Assembly (NCBI GenBank): GCA_002084765.1
Contig: NBMB01000071.1
Coordinates: 1-25,596, forward strand
From: Candidatus Cloacimonetes bacterium 4572_55
Lineage (GTDB): Bacteria; 4572-55
Direction: 5' to 3'
DNA length: 25,596 bases
A program made the position numbers and the translations under genes. Each line of letters begins with the position of its first letter. Positions within the stretch are counted from its first letter, which is position 1. The notes beneath the pieces were generated by a model. That model made no database searches. It saw only the letters and a list, made by a program, of their open reading frames with translations, and was not told the origin of the DNA. Shown piece after piece: positions 8,260-18,400 of the stretch.

Positions 8260-8279
8260 ATTTAGACCTTTAGGGGTTG
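8260..8279. repeat. Short dispersed repeat, copy 2 (ATTTAGACCTTTAGGGGTTG)
   Basis: This is the second copy of the repeat at 6350-6369, with two mismatches and the same orientation. It lies 52 nt upstream of the chemotaxis start codon. The rest of the 8209-8340 gap is AT-rich and holds no gene. Confidence 0.5.
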
Positions 8280-8340
8280 AAAACTATAAGGGTCAACGAA
8301 GATATAACAAAAAACGGTTTTTAGCACGCTTTTTATTAAA

Positions 8341-8374
8341 AAGACCCTAAGGGCTATTTAGCCCTTAGGGTCTT
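8341..8374 (-). terminator. Strong hairpin, likely terminator of the hydrogenase operon
   Basis: AAGACCCTAAGGGCTA (8341-8356) pairs perfectly with TAGCCCTTAGGGTCTT (8359-8374), allowing 15 bp around a four-base loop. It lies 46 nt after the hydA stop codon. On the minus strand it is followed by TTTAATAAAAA, a short and imperfect T-tract, so termination is likely but may be partial. It also separates hydA from the chemotaxis gene, which is read in the same direction. Confidence 0.7.
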
Positions 8375-8420
8375 GACGTGACGTATTGAATTCTCGCTTG
8401 TTGCGTGAGATACAGTCAGG

Positions 8421-10340
8421 TTATACCATTCTATTACCGCGTGCGGTATAGTGCGTATGGAGCAGTTTATGGCTCAATTCGCTGCACGGACCGCCGGTGA
8501 GAAATTCAGTATAAATTTTTGCCACAGCTGGATTCAAATAAGACTTGCGCACTTTGGCGATCTCGTCTTCTGAATAAATCGCTTTGGCGCGAGCGGCTCG
8601 AATCTTTTCGGAAGTGGGGTGGGGCATACCGCCGCCGCCCAAACATCCGCCAGGACACGCCATAAACTCAATAAAATGGCACTCGCTAAATTTTCCGCCG
8701 GATTTAATATTTTCGATAATTCGTTTTGCGTTTGCAGTTCCGTGGGCAACGGCAACCTTCAGTGTCGCTCCTTTCAGCCAATCCCAGTTCGGGACTAACG
8801 GCTTCAGCAGATCCGGCACAGGACCGACCTCTTCGATAGGCAGTTCAGCATATCGAATCCCCTCAAAGCCACGAACCGGTAGCACGCGCGCTTTCTCGAA
8901 AATGGTCTCAATCCTCTGACCGGTTATTAATTCATACACGGTGCGGATTGCGGATTCCATCACGCCGCCGGTTGCTCCGAAGATCACGCCGGAACCGGTC
9001 GCGTCTCCGAATGGGTCATCAAACCCAGATTTTGGCATATCCGGTAGATGGATACCCGCCTCTTTGATCATGGCTGCTAGCTCTCGCGTCGTCAGACCGT
9101 AATCGATATCTTTAAATCCCGAATCTCGCATTTCCGGTCGATTGCATTCGAATTTTTTCGCTGTGCAAGGCATCAGAGCCACAGTGACGATATCTGCCGG
9201 ATCGATATTGTGCATTTTGGCGTAATAGGTCTTGATCACTGATCCGAACATCTGCTGCGGGCTTTTCGCGCTGGATAGATTATCCAGCATTTCAGGATGG
9301 AAATGTTCAATATATTTGATCCAACCCGGGGAGCAGGATGTAAATTGCGGCAGAGCCACGTCTTTTTTGTTCACCAGAGCGTTATAGAGCCGCAGGATCA
9401 ATTCAGTTCCTTCTTCTATAATGGTCAAATCCGCTGAGAAATTGGTATCGAAAACTCGGTCGAATCCGCAATACCGCAGAGCAGTGTTCATCTCCAAGGT
9501 CAAGGCGTTGCCCGGCTCCAGGCCAAAGCACTCACCGATTGCAGAACGAGGCGCGGGTGCTGTCTGGATAACCACATGCTTTTTCGGATTATCGATAGCG
9601 TCCCAGACATGGTCGCCCGGATCGTTTGCGTGCAGCGCGCCGGTGGGACATCGGTTGATACACTGCCCGCAATTGATACAGATCACATCCGCCATAGGTC
9701 TATCCATAAATGTGCCAATCTTGGTGTCTGCGCCTTTGTTTATGGCTCCAAAAACGCCGACTTCTTGCAGATCGATACAGGTGCGGACACAGCGACGACA
9801 GAGGATGCATTTATCCATATCTCGGATGATTGCGTTGCTAGACTCGTCTCTTTCATAAACCGGCTCGTTATCATGACCGAATCGATAAAAATCTACGCCG
9901 TATTCATTTGCCAGCTCTTGCAGTTGGCAAATTTGGTTGCGAACGCATGAGTAGCACTCGCCTTTGTGATCCGAGAGAATCAGGTCAAGAATATGGCGCC
10001 GAGCTTGTCTCACTTTTCGGGTATGCGTAAAGACCGTCACCGGCTCTGTGATGGGGAAAGCGCACGCGGCTTGCAGTGTCCTCATACCTTCCACCTCGAC
10101 CACGCAGACTCGGCACACGCCGGCTACATGCAGGTCGTTATGATGACAAAGCGTAGGGAGATTGATCCCGATCTGACGCGCGGCGTCCAATATCGAAGTG
10201 CCGCACGCTACTTCCATGTCAATACCGTCAATTGTCACTTTGACTGTGGGACCTTTGCACGGCGAAGCGCCATAAAAGCTTTGACTCTTTGGCGATCGGT
10301 GAATCCCTTTTACCAAAGTCGTGTTTTTATCCTTACTCAT
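8421..10340 (-). CDS. hydA: [FeFe]-hydrogenase catalytic subunit, NAD(P)-linked multimeric type
   Basis: The protein has 639 residues and catalyses reversible H2 formation from protons. The ATG at 10340 has AGGAGG 5 nt upstream; an upstream ATG at 10391 lies inside the previous gene. In order: a [2Fe-2S] domain (Cys65, 76, 79, 93), a His-Cys3 cluster (His125, Cys129, 132, 138), two [4Fe-4S] clusters (Cys178-188 and 221-231), the H-cluster domain, and a C-terminal small-subunit-like tail. H-cluster motifs are TSCSPGW (334-340), MPCTAKKFE (390-398) and EFMACPGGCLGGGG (558-571). The first motif has Ser337 where many enzymes have a second Cys. It overlaps the preceding gene by 8 nt (ATGAGTAA), so translation is probably coupled. 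Cytoplasmic, no signal peptide, no TM. It should pair with the NuoE-NuoF fusion as an NADH-dependent or bifurcating enzyme; which one cannot be told here. Confidence 0.95.
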   Translation of the reverse strand: MSKDKNTTLVKGIHRSPKSQSFYGASPCKGPTVKVTIDGIDMEVACGTSILDAARQIGINLPTLCHHNDLHVAGVCRVCVVEVEGMRTLQAACAFPITEPVTVFTHTRKVRQARRHILDLILSDHKGECYSCVRNQICQLQELANEYGVDFYRFGHDNEPVYERDESSNAIIRDMDKCILCRRCVRTCIDLQEVGVFGAINKGADTKIGTFMDRPMADVICINCGQCINRCPTGALHANDPGDHVWDAIDNPKKHVVIQTAPAPRSAIGECFGLEPGNALTLEMNTALRYCGFDRVFDTNFSADLTIIEEGTELILRLYNALVNKKDVALPQFTSCSPGWIKYIEHFHPEMLDNLSSAKSPQQMFGSVIKTYYAKMHNIDPADIVTVALMPCTAKKFECNRPEMRDSGFKDIDYGLTTRELAAMIKEAGIHLPDMPKSGFDDPFGDATGSGVIFGATGGVMESAIRTVYELITGQRIETIFEKARVLPVRGFEGIRYAELPIEEVGPVPDLLKPLVPNWDWLKGATLKVAVAHGTANAKRIIENIKSGGKFSECHFIEFMACPGGCLGGGGMPHPTSEKIRAARAKAIYSEDEIAKVRKSYLNPAVAKIYTEFLTGGPCSELSHKLLHTHYTARGNRMV

Positions 10341-12042
10341 TGTTTCCTCCTGACGGCAGACGCCCAAGCATCTCATTTCTAAAGTTTTCAAGGATGAATA
10401 GGAATACGTTCGGGCTGGACTGTCCGAGACCGCATTTTGAAGCTAACTGCATGGTTTCGCCCAATTTCATCAACTCGGTGAGATAGGCCATGGAGCAGCG
10501 TCCATGTTCTAACATCTCAATGCCTTCCAATAGTTTTTGCGAACCGAGGCGACAACAAACGCATTGCCCGCAGGATTCCTCGACGAAAAATTCCATGAAA
10601 TTCTTTGCGACCTTCAGCATATCTCGATCCGGACCAAAGATCATGATGGAACCGCCGGTGGACATATCTTCGTAACCGATCTTGCGACCAAAATTTTTTC
10701 GATCTACGCCGTGACCAGCCGCGCCGCCGACCTGAACAGCTTTTGCGTCTTCTCCGCCAGCCTCTTTGAGTATCTCTTCGATAGTGGAGCCAAACGGAAA
10801 TTCATAGATTCCGGGTCGGGCGCAGTCGCCGGACACGCTGAGCAACTTTGTTCCGCTTGACTTTTCGGTGCCGTGTTGATTAAACCAACTTGCGCCTTTT
10901 TTGCAGATCAACGCGGATACCACAAAGGTCTCGACATTGTTGACGATCGAGGGACGATTCAAAAAGCCAGTATCAACTGGATAGGGAGGGCGGTTGCGCG
11001 GTTCCCCGCGAAATCCTTCCATGGATTCGATCAAAGCGGTTTCCTCGCCGCACACATACGCGCCAGAGCCTATGCGGATCGTGATATCAAAGTCAAATCC
11101 CTCTGTGCCCAGAATATTTTTTCCCAAAAAGTTTTTTTCTTTTTTCGCGTCGATTTTTTCTTGAATATGAGGACGAAGATAATCATATTCGCCCCGGAGA
11201 TAGATGAACCCCTGATGCGCGCGGATCGCATAAGCCGCTATGGTCATACCGGTCAAGATCATGTCGGTCTGAAATTGCAGCAGGTAGCGGTCTTTGAATG
11301 TCCCAGGCTCGCCTTCATCCGCATTACAGACCACAAATTTCTCATCCGCCTGCTCATTTGCAGCGAGCTTCCACTTAAATGCAGTGGGAAATCCAGCACC
11401 GCCGCGACCTTTGAGCCGTGATTCTTGGACAGTTTCGATAATTTCTTCCCGAGTCATCGCAAGCGCGTCTCTCATAACTTTTTCATGATCTTCTCCATGT
11501 TCTAAGATCGGACCTTTCTTGTAAAGTTTGGCGCGTGGGACTTCTGAGAACTCAAATTCGACAAAGTCGTTCCGGCACTCTTCGATCAAGATCGGCACCC
11601 TATCCGGCGTGATCTGGGCGTAAAGTTGGTCGTTTATCATGACCGCAGGCCCCAAATCGCACAGTCCGAGACAGTTGGTATATTCCAATGAAAACATGCC
11701 GTCTTTCGTGGTCTCGCCGAATTTGATCCCCAACTCATTTTCAAATTGGCGAGCGACTCGAGACTTTCCGACCATACCGCAGGAAATAGTCTGGCAGAGA
11801 CGAATCACATACTTGCCAAATTTTTTCTTTGTATGCAAGAAACTGTAAAAGCTCGCCACACCCTCCACCTCGACCGGATGAATATCAAATGCGTGCGCTG
11901 TTTCCTGCATGACAATATCAGCCAAATACCCATATTTTCCTTGCATATCTTGCAAAATTGGTAACAAGGCTGAACGATCATCGCCATATTTCGCTTTTAG
12001 ATCGCGAATCTCTTGGTTTACCTTATCACGTTCAATAATCAT
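10333..12042 (-). CDS. hydB: NuoE-NuoF fusion, NADH-oxidising subunit of the [FeFe]-hydrogenase
   Basis: The protein has 569 residues. Residues 1-160 are a NuoE/HydC-like thioredoxin-fold [2Fe-2S] domain with Cys83, Cys88, Cys124 and Cys128 (CQTISC and CLGLC). Residues 175-569 are NuoF/HydB-like, with the FMN/NADH motif GRGGAGFPT (212-220), GAYVCGEETAL, and the [4Fe-4S] ligands CGQCVCC (491-497) plus Cys537. Bifurcating HydB proteins such as that of Thermotoga often carry an extra C-terminal two-[4Fe-4S] domain; this one ends without it. Start: ATG at 12042 has AGGAGG with a 10-nt spacer; a TTG at 12051 would sit 1 nt from that site. It is the first gene of the hyd operon. It passes electrons between NADH and HydA in the cytoplasm. 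The symbol covers the fused HydC-HydB functions. Confidence 0.93.
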   Translation of the reverse strand: MIIERDKVNQEIRDLKAKYGDDRSALLPILQDMQGKYGYLADIVMQETAHAFDIHPVEVEGVASFYSFLHTKKKFGKYVIRLCQTISCGMVGKSRVARQFENELGIKFGETTKDGMFSLEYTNCLGLCDLGPAVMINDQLYAQITPDRVPILIEECRNDFVEFEFSEVPRAKLYKKGPILEHGEDHEKVMRDALAMTREEIIETVQESRLKGRGGAGFPTAFKWKLAANEQADEKFVVCNADEGEPGTFKDRYLLQFQTDMILTGMTIAAYAIRAHQGFIYLRGEYDYLRPHIQEKIDAKKEKNFLGKNILGTEGFDFDITIRIGSGAYVCGEETALIESMEGFRGEPRNRPPYPVDTGFLNRPSIVNNVETFVVSALICKKGASWFNQHGTEKSSGTKLLSVSGDCARPGIYEFPFGSTIEEILKEAGGEDAKAVQVGGAAGHGVDRKNFGRKIGYEDMSTGGSIMIFGPDRDMLKVAKNFMEFFVEESCGQCVCCRLGSQKLLEGIEMLEHGRCSMAYLTELMKLGETMQLASKCGLGQSSPNVFLFILENFRNEMLGRLPSGGNNE

Positions 12043-12220
12043 AAAAACCAAGCCTCCTTGCTCACTAAAGAGTCTAAGTAGTACGTTATAAAAACTACAT
12101 TCATTAGAATTAAATAGAATTATAAAAAAAAAAATCGAATTTTACGCGGTTATGAAAAAAATCAATCCCCGGCATTCAACCCGATCAAATGAAATTTGAA
12201 AATAACGGACAAGACACTCC

Positions 12221-12248
12221 AAAATACGTTTTCCGCCCGAAATGTCAA
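12221..12248 (-). promoter_or_regulatory. Candidate sigma70-like promoter for the hydrogenase operon
   Basis: On the minus strand TTGACA (12248-12243) is followed after 16 nt by TATTTT (12226-12221). The -35 is perfect and the -10 matches 4 of 6. It would give a leader of roughly 170 nt before hydB. No Rex-like or FNR-like dyad was seen next to it. Confidence 0.4.
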
Positions 12249-12283
12249 GGCTAACCGACAAGTTTTATTAAGAAAAAAATAGC

Positions 12284-12297
12284 CCACGATGTCGTGG
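12284..12297. promoter_or_regulatory. Dyad CCACGA-TG-TCGTGG, candidate operator
   Basis: A perfect 6-bp dyad with a 2-bp centre lies between the two divergent promoters, 24 bp upstream of the first TonB-gene -35. Its position suits a regulator that controls one or both directions. No regulator gene is in the window. Confidence 0.35.
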
Positions 12298-12321
12298 ACT
12301 GAGGCTCGTTAGAAAAACCAT

Positions 12322-12351
12322 TTGACAAAATCACGAGATGCGCCTTATATT
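12322..12351 (+). promoter_or_regulatory. Upstream sigma70-like promoter for the TonB-receptor operon
   Basis: TTGACA (12322-12327) and TATATT (12346-12351) are separated by 18 nt. The match is 6/6 and 5/6. It would give a leader of about 200 nt. Confidence 0.55.
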
Positions 12352-12419
12352 GATCCCTACCGTGCGTCTATATCTCTGTAGTGAATTATTCAGGCTAAAG
12401 AGATTTCAATCTTTTCCCC

Positions 12420-12448
12420 TTGACAACTTTATCAAAAAAAGGTATCAT
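12420..12448 (+). promoter_or_regulatory. Downstream sigma70-like promoter for the TonB-receptor operon
   Basis: TTGACA (12420-12425) and TATCAT (12443-12448) are separated by 17 nt, the preferred spacing. The match is 6/6 and 5/6. It is the better of the two candidates and lies about 115 nt upstream of the start codon. Confidence 0.6.
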
Positions 12449-12562
12449 TTTTCTGATGGATTTTAAATTCTCTCGTGATTTTTAGAAATTTAATATTTTA
12501 ATTATAACCGAATCAATAACATCATGTTACGTATTTTGTGCTTTTGAATGAGAGGTGTTTTG

Positions 12563-15412
12563 ATGAGTTTTGTAAAACGACTGACTTTGCTCTGTCCTTT
12601 ACTCTTATTTTTATTTGTTCCTTATCTTTTTGCCGGAACCACTGGGAAAATTGTCGGCACGGTAGTCGAGAAATCGACTGGCGACCCTTTACCGGGAGTT
12701 AATATTCTGATCGTCGGCACCACAATAGGAGCCGCTACCGGCATTGACGGCAATTTTATGATCCTGAATGTCCCGCCAGGAAATTATTCGGTCAGAGCCT
12801 CGATGATCGGTTACAAGATTATGACCCAGACCGATGTTCGCGTGTCGATCGACCTGACTACGGATGTGGATTTTGAGCTGGATGAATCCACTATCGAGGG
12901 GGAGGAGATCACGGTTATCGCCAAGCGGAAGATTGTCAAAAAGGATTTGACCGCTCGAACCGCTGTGATAAATTCTGAGGAGATCGCTAAGGCTCCGGTC
13001 GAGGAAATCGAAGATGTCTTGAGTACTCAAGCCGGTGTGACCAAAGATACGGGCGGTGGGATTCATATCCGCGGCGGTCGAACCGGAGAAGTTGCCTATT
13101 GGGTGGATGGCGTCTCTGTCACCGACGCTTATGACGGCAATATCGCTGTCGAGGTGGAAAACATGGCGGTCAGGGAGATGCAGGTGATCAGCGGTGCTTT
13201 TAACGCGGAATATGGGCAGGCAATGTCCGGCATCATCAATATTGTCACAAAAGATGGAGGCAGTGAGTATCACGGGTCGTTCAGCTCCTATTTCGGAGAT
13301 TACATCAGCTCTCATGGGTATGACGATTTTGAAAAGGATGGCGCGGCGGACGATCCGAATAAGGTCTTTATGCACATCGGGGATGTGGATCCGCTGGCGA
13401 TCCAAAATTCTCAAGCGAGCCTGGATGGACCGGTTCCCGGTACTGGCAATAAACTGGCTTTTTATATGACTGGGCGCTATTTTGATTCCGATAATTATAT
13501 GTATGGAAAGCGTCGTTTTGACCCGCAGGATTTCTCTTATGAAACCGCGCCCAGCGTCTGGCATATCCGCGCATCCGGCGACGACGAGTTTGTCCCGATG
13601 AATCCCTATCAAAAGACTACGGCTCAATTCAAACTCACCTCCAATCTGATCGAGTCGATAAAGCTCTCCTACAATCTTATGTGGAGCAAAGAGGAGTTTC
13701 AAAACTACGACGACTTTGGCCATGACGCGCACCAGTTGAAATATAACCCGGATGGCAATCTGAACCGGTTTCGAGATGGGCTTAGCAATATTTTTAAGAT
13801 CACCCACACCTTGAGCAGACGTACCTATTACGATTTTAGTGCTACTTTTTCAAAAAGCGCGTATCAGCACTATGTCCATGAGGATTTGGAAGATTACACG
13901 GTTCACCCGGATCGCAACCAAAATAGACCAAGCCGAAGCTTTAATGTCAGCGGCGAAAATATGAATCGATTTGAGCGCAGCACCAAGACCATGACCCTGA
14001 AATTGGACGCGGTCAGCCAAATATCTATGCGCCATCAGATCAAGACTGGTTTTGAAATCAAGTGGCACGATCTTTTCTATGAGGATATCAATGTGGTCGC
14101 GGCGAGAGATGAAATAGGCGAGATACTAACGCTCGGCGTGGACGAGGACGGCAATGTAATCATCGACGAGAACGGGGTTCCGACTCGAGTTTCCATCACT
14201 CCCGTGATAGAGGGCGTAGAGTCCAATAGTCATGATAAATATGAACATACCCCAAAGAATTTTTCGGTCTATATTCAAGACAAAATGGAGTATGACGATA
14301 TCATCGCCAATATAGGCGTGCGCTTTGACTATTTTGACCCGGACGCTGGAGTCTTGACCGACCCGCGCGATCCAAATATCTACAAGCCAATCCATCCGGA
14401 TCACCAAGAGGATACGCTGGAAGAACGACTCTCCTATTGGTATCAAGACGCTGACGCTTCATATCAGATCAGCCCGCGTGTCGGGATCGCCTATCCTATA
14501 AGCGAGAGCGGAGCTGTCCATTTTTCTTACGGACATTTTCTCCAAATCCCAAAATTTGAACATCTATACACAAATCCAGAATTCGAAATGGAGATCGGCA
14601 GCGGCGTCAATACCCTTGTTGGCAACGCGGAATTAGAGCCGGAAAGGACAGTCAGTTACGAGATCGGTATCCAGCAAGGATTGACAGAGGAATTGGGTCT
14701 TGCCGTGGATATATATTATCGAGATGTGCGAAACCTGGTCGGCTCTGACAGAATCGTCTCTACCTATAGAGGAGGAGAAAAATACGCCCAATATATCAAC
14801 CGAGATTACGGAAATATCCGGGGAGTCGCGCTGTCGCTGACAAAACGCTATTCCAATTATGTCAGCGGGTCCATTGATTATACCTATCAGATCGCAGAAG
14901 GAAACGCGTCCAACCCCGGAGACTCTTATTACGATGTAAGTCAAGGAGACGATCCAGAAAAAAAACTAAAGCCGCTGGATTGGGATCAACGTCATCTGCT
15001 GAATTTTCTTATGACATTTAGCGAGTCGAATAATTGGTCTCTCAGCCTTCTCGCCACCGCGGGAAGCGGGTTTCCATATACTCCGACCGATGTCACGATC
15101 GGCGACGTCCAGCAGAACGGGGGGCGAAAACCCCCCACTTATAATCTGGACGTCAAGTTCAACAAAGATTTTCAATTTCGCGATGTGTACTATAGCTTCT
15201 TTGTGAATGTTTATAACGCGCTCGATCGACTGAATGAGAATGATGTACATGGCGACACAGGACGCGCGTCCTATTCGCTGGCAGAGTATCGAGACAATGA
15301 AAACTCGGAAGGACGGGTCGATTATGTGAACTCGATTAGCGAGATATATCGGGACCCAGGTCGGTATTCCGCGCCTCGCAGGGTTCAGATCGGTATGTCG
15401 GTTCGGTTCTAA
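12563..15412 (+). CDS. TonB-dependent outer-membrane receptor with CarboxypepD_reg-like domain
   Basis: The protein has 949 residues from the ATG at 12563, with AGAGG about 7 nt upstream; the ATG at 12548 lacks a site. A signal peptide (MSFVKRLTLLCPLL to YLFAG) is followed by a carboxypeptidase-regulatory-like beta-sandwich at about 25-115 (KIVGTVVEKSTGDPLPGVNI, GNFMILNVPPGNYSV). A plug domain covers about 125-245 (GIHIRGGRTGEVAYWVDGVS, FNAEYGQAMSGIINIVTKDG). The rest is a beta-barrel ending in RRVQIGMSVRF, with the terminal Phe usual for outer-membrane proteins. The domain order is SusC/Oar-like. It is first in a three-gene set, 71 nt before the large surface protein. The substrate is unknown; no SusD-like lipoprotein follows, so glycan import in the Sus manner is not supported. 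Confidence 0.93.
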   Translation: MSFVKRLTLLCPLLLFLFVPYLFAGTTGKIVGTVVEKSTGDPLPGVNILIVGTTIGAATGIDGNFMILNVPPGNYSVRASMIGYKIMTQTDVRVSIDLTTDVDFELDESTIEGEEITVIAKRKIVKKDLTARTAVINSEEIAKAPVEEIEDVLSTQAGVTKDTGGGIHIRGGRTGEVAYWVDGVSVTDAYDGNIAVEVENMAVREMQVISGAFNAEYGQAMSGIINIVTKDGGSEYHGSFSSYFGDYISSHGYDDFEKDGAADDPNKVFMHIGDVDPLAIQNSQASLDGPVPGTGNKLAFYMTGRYFDSDNYMYGKRRFDPQDFSYETAPSVWHIRASGDDEFVPMNPYQKTTAQFKLTSNLIESIKLSYNLMWSKEEFQNYDDFGHDAHQLKYNPDGNLNRFRDGLSNIFKITHTLSRRTYYDFSATFSKSAYQHYVHEDLEDYTVHPDRNQNRPSRSFNVSGENMNRFERSTKTMTLKLDAVSQISMRHQIKTGFEIKWHDLFYEDINVVAARDEIGEILTLGVDEDGNVIIDENGVPTRVSITPVIEGVESNSHDKYEHTPKNFSVYIQDKMEYDDIIANIGVRFDYFDPDAGVLTDPRDPNIYKPIHPDHQEDTLEERLSYWYQDADASYQISPRVGIAYPISESGAVHFSYGHFLQIPKFEHLYTNPEFEMEIGSGVNTLVGNAELEPERTVSYEIGIQQGLTEELGLAVDIYYRDVRNLVGSDRIVSTYRGGEKYAQYINRDYGNIRGVALSLTKRYSNYVSGSIDYTYQIAEGNASNPGDSYYDVSQGDDPEKKLKPLDWDQRHLLNFLMTFSESNNWSLSLLATAGSGFPYTPTDVTIGDVQQNGGRKPPTYNLDVKFNKDFQFRDVYYSFFVNVYNALDRLNENDVHGDTGRASYSLAEYRDNENSEGRVDYVNSISEIYRDPGRYSAPRRVQIGMSVRF

Positions 15413-15483
15413 TCTGAGAAAATTTTTTGGTTACCTGTTTGAGTCTGGTTATGAATACAGCACTTAATATAAGGGGTTTGGAT

Positions 15484-18400
15484 ATGATAAAAAAAGTGAT
15501 ACTAAGTTTGATCATCCTCAGTTTTGTTGCTGCGACCCACGTCATTTTGTGGGCGCAGACAATAGGCGATCCCAACCAAGGCGATCCCACTTTTCGGAAA
15601 AAGGGATATATGAACGGCAATAAAGTCAACAGCATATTTTACAATTATGGGTTGGTAGGCGACATACCGCCGGAAATTTCCGGCGAATGGCCCACCGGAA
15701 CCGCGAATGAATATGTGGGCGACGTCAGCCCTATGATCGGCGTGGAGTATATAGGAGAGAGGGTCGAGGCAGGTATGACTGTGATCGATACGATCATTTC
15801 GGTTGTGACAAGTGACGGTCCTCGCGGAGGGAGTGACGGACCCCCAGGAGGCGGGATATTTTGGGGATTCGAGCCGATTCCTGGGTATGCAGACCCTCTC
15901 CAAGATTTCGTAGCGACCAGCAGCGCGCTGGACAATGACGGTCAAGATGGAATTCCCGGATCTACAGACGACGACGGCAAGCCGGATAGTTGGCCATGGG
16001 TCTGGCCAGATCAGCCGACCTGGGTGGATCAAAACGGGGTCCCGGAATGGAACGGATTTTTTGGTCGCGACGTGATGAGTGCTGATCTGGAGAGTTACTT
16101 CCGGTTTGACGACTCTCGGGATGAGGAGTTTCCGATCTATCCAAGCTCGATAGATTCCACCCGACGCGGGCTGGGTTTTGAGATCAAAGGGCGCGGATTG
16201 CAATGGGCGCATTTTATGGCAGAAGACTGCATTTTTTGGCTCTACGAGATCATCAATGAAGGAGATATTGATTATGATAAGGTGGCGTTTGGCATGATGG
16301 TCGGCACCCTCTCCGGTGGACGCGGCGATTCTCATGACGATCTGGCGTATTTTGATCTGGCAAACGATATTACTTATTCATGGGACGAGGACGACGTCGG
16401 GTCCCCGGGCTGGGTCCCAGTCAGCGATACTCGGAACGTCGGGTATGTGGGATACGCGTATCTCGAAAGCCCGGGCGTCAATATAGACGGGATTGATAAC
16501 GACGGCGACGCAGATTCACTTTCCAGCGCGCCCCGCTTTACTGAGGCGGATTTTGGCCCCCGGTCTTTGAACCCGGGCATGACCATCTTTTCTATCGATC
16601 CCCAGACGTTTGAGCGCTCTCCATTTACGGTTCCGAACCAGACTTTTGACTTCGAAAGTCAAGGTGTTGCATACCAGCTTTTCCCGGGACAAACCGTGCA
16701 AGAAATCGAAGAGGACGTCTATGATAACGACTTTGACGGGCTAATTAATGAGAGCTTCGAAGCCCACTATAACCAGCTTGTCAACCCGCCTCCCGATTAT
16801 GAACTCGATCCCCAGCCCGCGCTGAGACATGTCGATTATGAGACGGGCGCAGGTCTAAACGACCCTATGTTGGACGAGGGACGGTTCGATGGGATTGATA
16901 ATGACGGAGATTGGGACCCCGCCCAAGACGATGTAGGGGAAGACGGAAAGCCCAACTCCGGAGATTTTGGAGAGGGAAACGGCATTCCCGACGCTGGCGA
17001 GCCGCATTTTGATCAAACCGATGTGGATGAATCTGATCAGATCGGTTTGACCAGTTTTGATTATTTCTCTCCTCCGGGTCAAATACGGATGAGCTCGGAC
17101 ATTCAGCTCTGGGAACACATGACCCCAGGACTATTTGACGTGGCACCCGGCGTAGCGGAAGATGGCGATTTTCTCTATGGATCCGGCTACTTTCCTGTGT
17201 TTTCTGGAAATACCCAATGGTTTTCCGTCTCGCTGGTATACGGCGAAGATTTTGACGATATTCTGAACAACAAAATCACGGTGCAGACCATTTATGACGA
17301 AAACTACAACTTTGCCCGTCCACCGGAAAAACCCAAAGTGCGAGCGTTCGCAGGCGACGGGTATGTCACGCTCTACTGGGACTCCGATTCTGAAGCCTCG
17401 TTTGATCCTGTGATGGGTTATGATTTCGAAGGATACAAAATCTACAGGGCGACAGACCCCGCTTTTAATGAAATCAACACCATTACCGACGGATTTGGAC
17501 GAAAGATATTTTATGATCCTCTTGCCACGTTTGATATTTACAATGAATATGAAGGCTTTTTCCCAATTGATTATCAAGGGGTTCAGTTCTATTTGGGCAA
17601 GAACAACGGACTGCGTCATTCCTACACCGACTCGACCGTAGTCAATGGGCAACTCTATTACTACGCGGTCACCGCGTACGATCGGGGCAATGTGGAAAAA
17701 GATGTCTTTCCCGCAGAGACCACGCGCTCTATTCTGCTCAGCCCAGGCGGCGACGTCACTCTGGATGTCAATACAATCATGGTAAAGCCAAACGCGCCGG
17801 TCAGCGGCTATATACCTCCTTCTGGCGAGGAGTCGGTGGAACATACTCAGGGAAGCGCGACCGGAGACGTTTTTCTCTCTATTTTAGACCCGACTATTGT
17901 GCCGGATAACCGGCTTTTTGAGATCGTGTTTGAGGACAGCTCATTTTTCCAACGCGGGACAGTCAACTATTCTGTTTTTGACGTGACCGATATTCCTCCG
18001 GACACGATTATTTTCAAGAGCGACAACTTATCTGGCGAGTCGGACGCGCTCCCGAACATGGGCATGCGCTTGACCTTCCGAAACGACTGGAATGTGCTAA
18101 TCAATCCCGATCTGTCCGGATGGAACTCGGATGAGAGCCTACCCGAATTTTCGATCAAGCTTCTCTCACTATGCGACGGCGATTTTGTCGGCGTTGGGTC
18201 CGCGTTTGACTATGAAATTACCGTGATGGGGAGCGCGGACTATTATTCAGAGCCGTTTTATGTGGAATGCTTTGGCTACGTCGGTGATTTTCCGTCGGTG
18301 CCGATCAATTTTATTGTCCGCAACGCATCGTTGGATAAAGAGATCAAGGTGATTGTGAACGATAGCGACTCCTCCGGCACGCTCAACAAGTCAGACGAGG

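Noticed and set aside
10340-10391. Longer hydA starting at 10391
   Set aside because: The extra 17 residues lie inside the previous gene, whereas AGGAGG 5 nt before 10340 fixes the start there.
12042-12051. TTG start at 12051 for the NuoE-NuoF fusion
   Set aside because: It would sit 1 nt from the AGGAGG site; the ATG at 12042 has a workable 10-nt spacer.
12689-13807. Long open frame antisense to the TonB receptor gene
   Set aside because: It is fully inside a well-supported gene on the other strand, has no domain or start signal, and its composition mirrors the sense codons.
15502-16335. 277-codon minus-strand frame opposite the surface protein
   Set aside because: Antisense shadow of a gene with a clear signal peptide and operon context.
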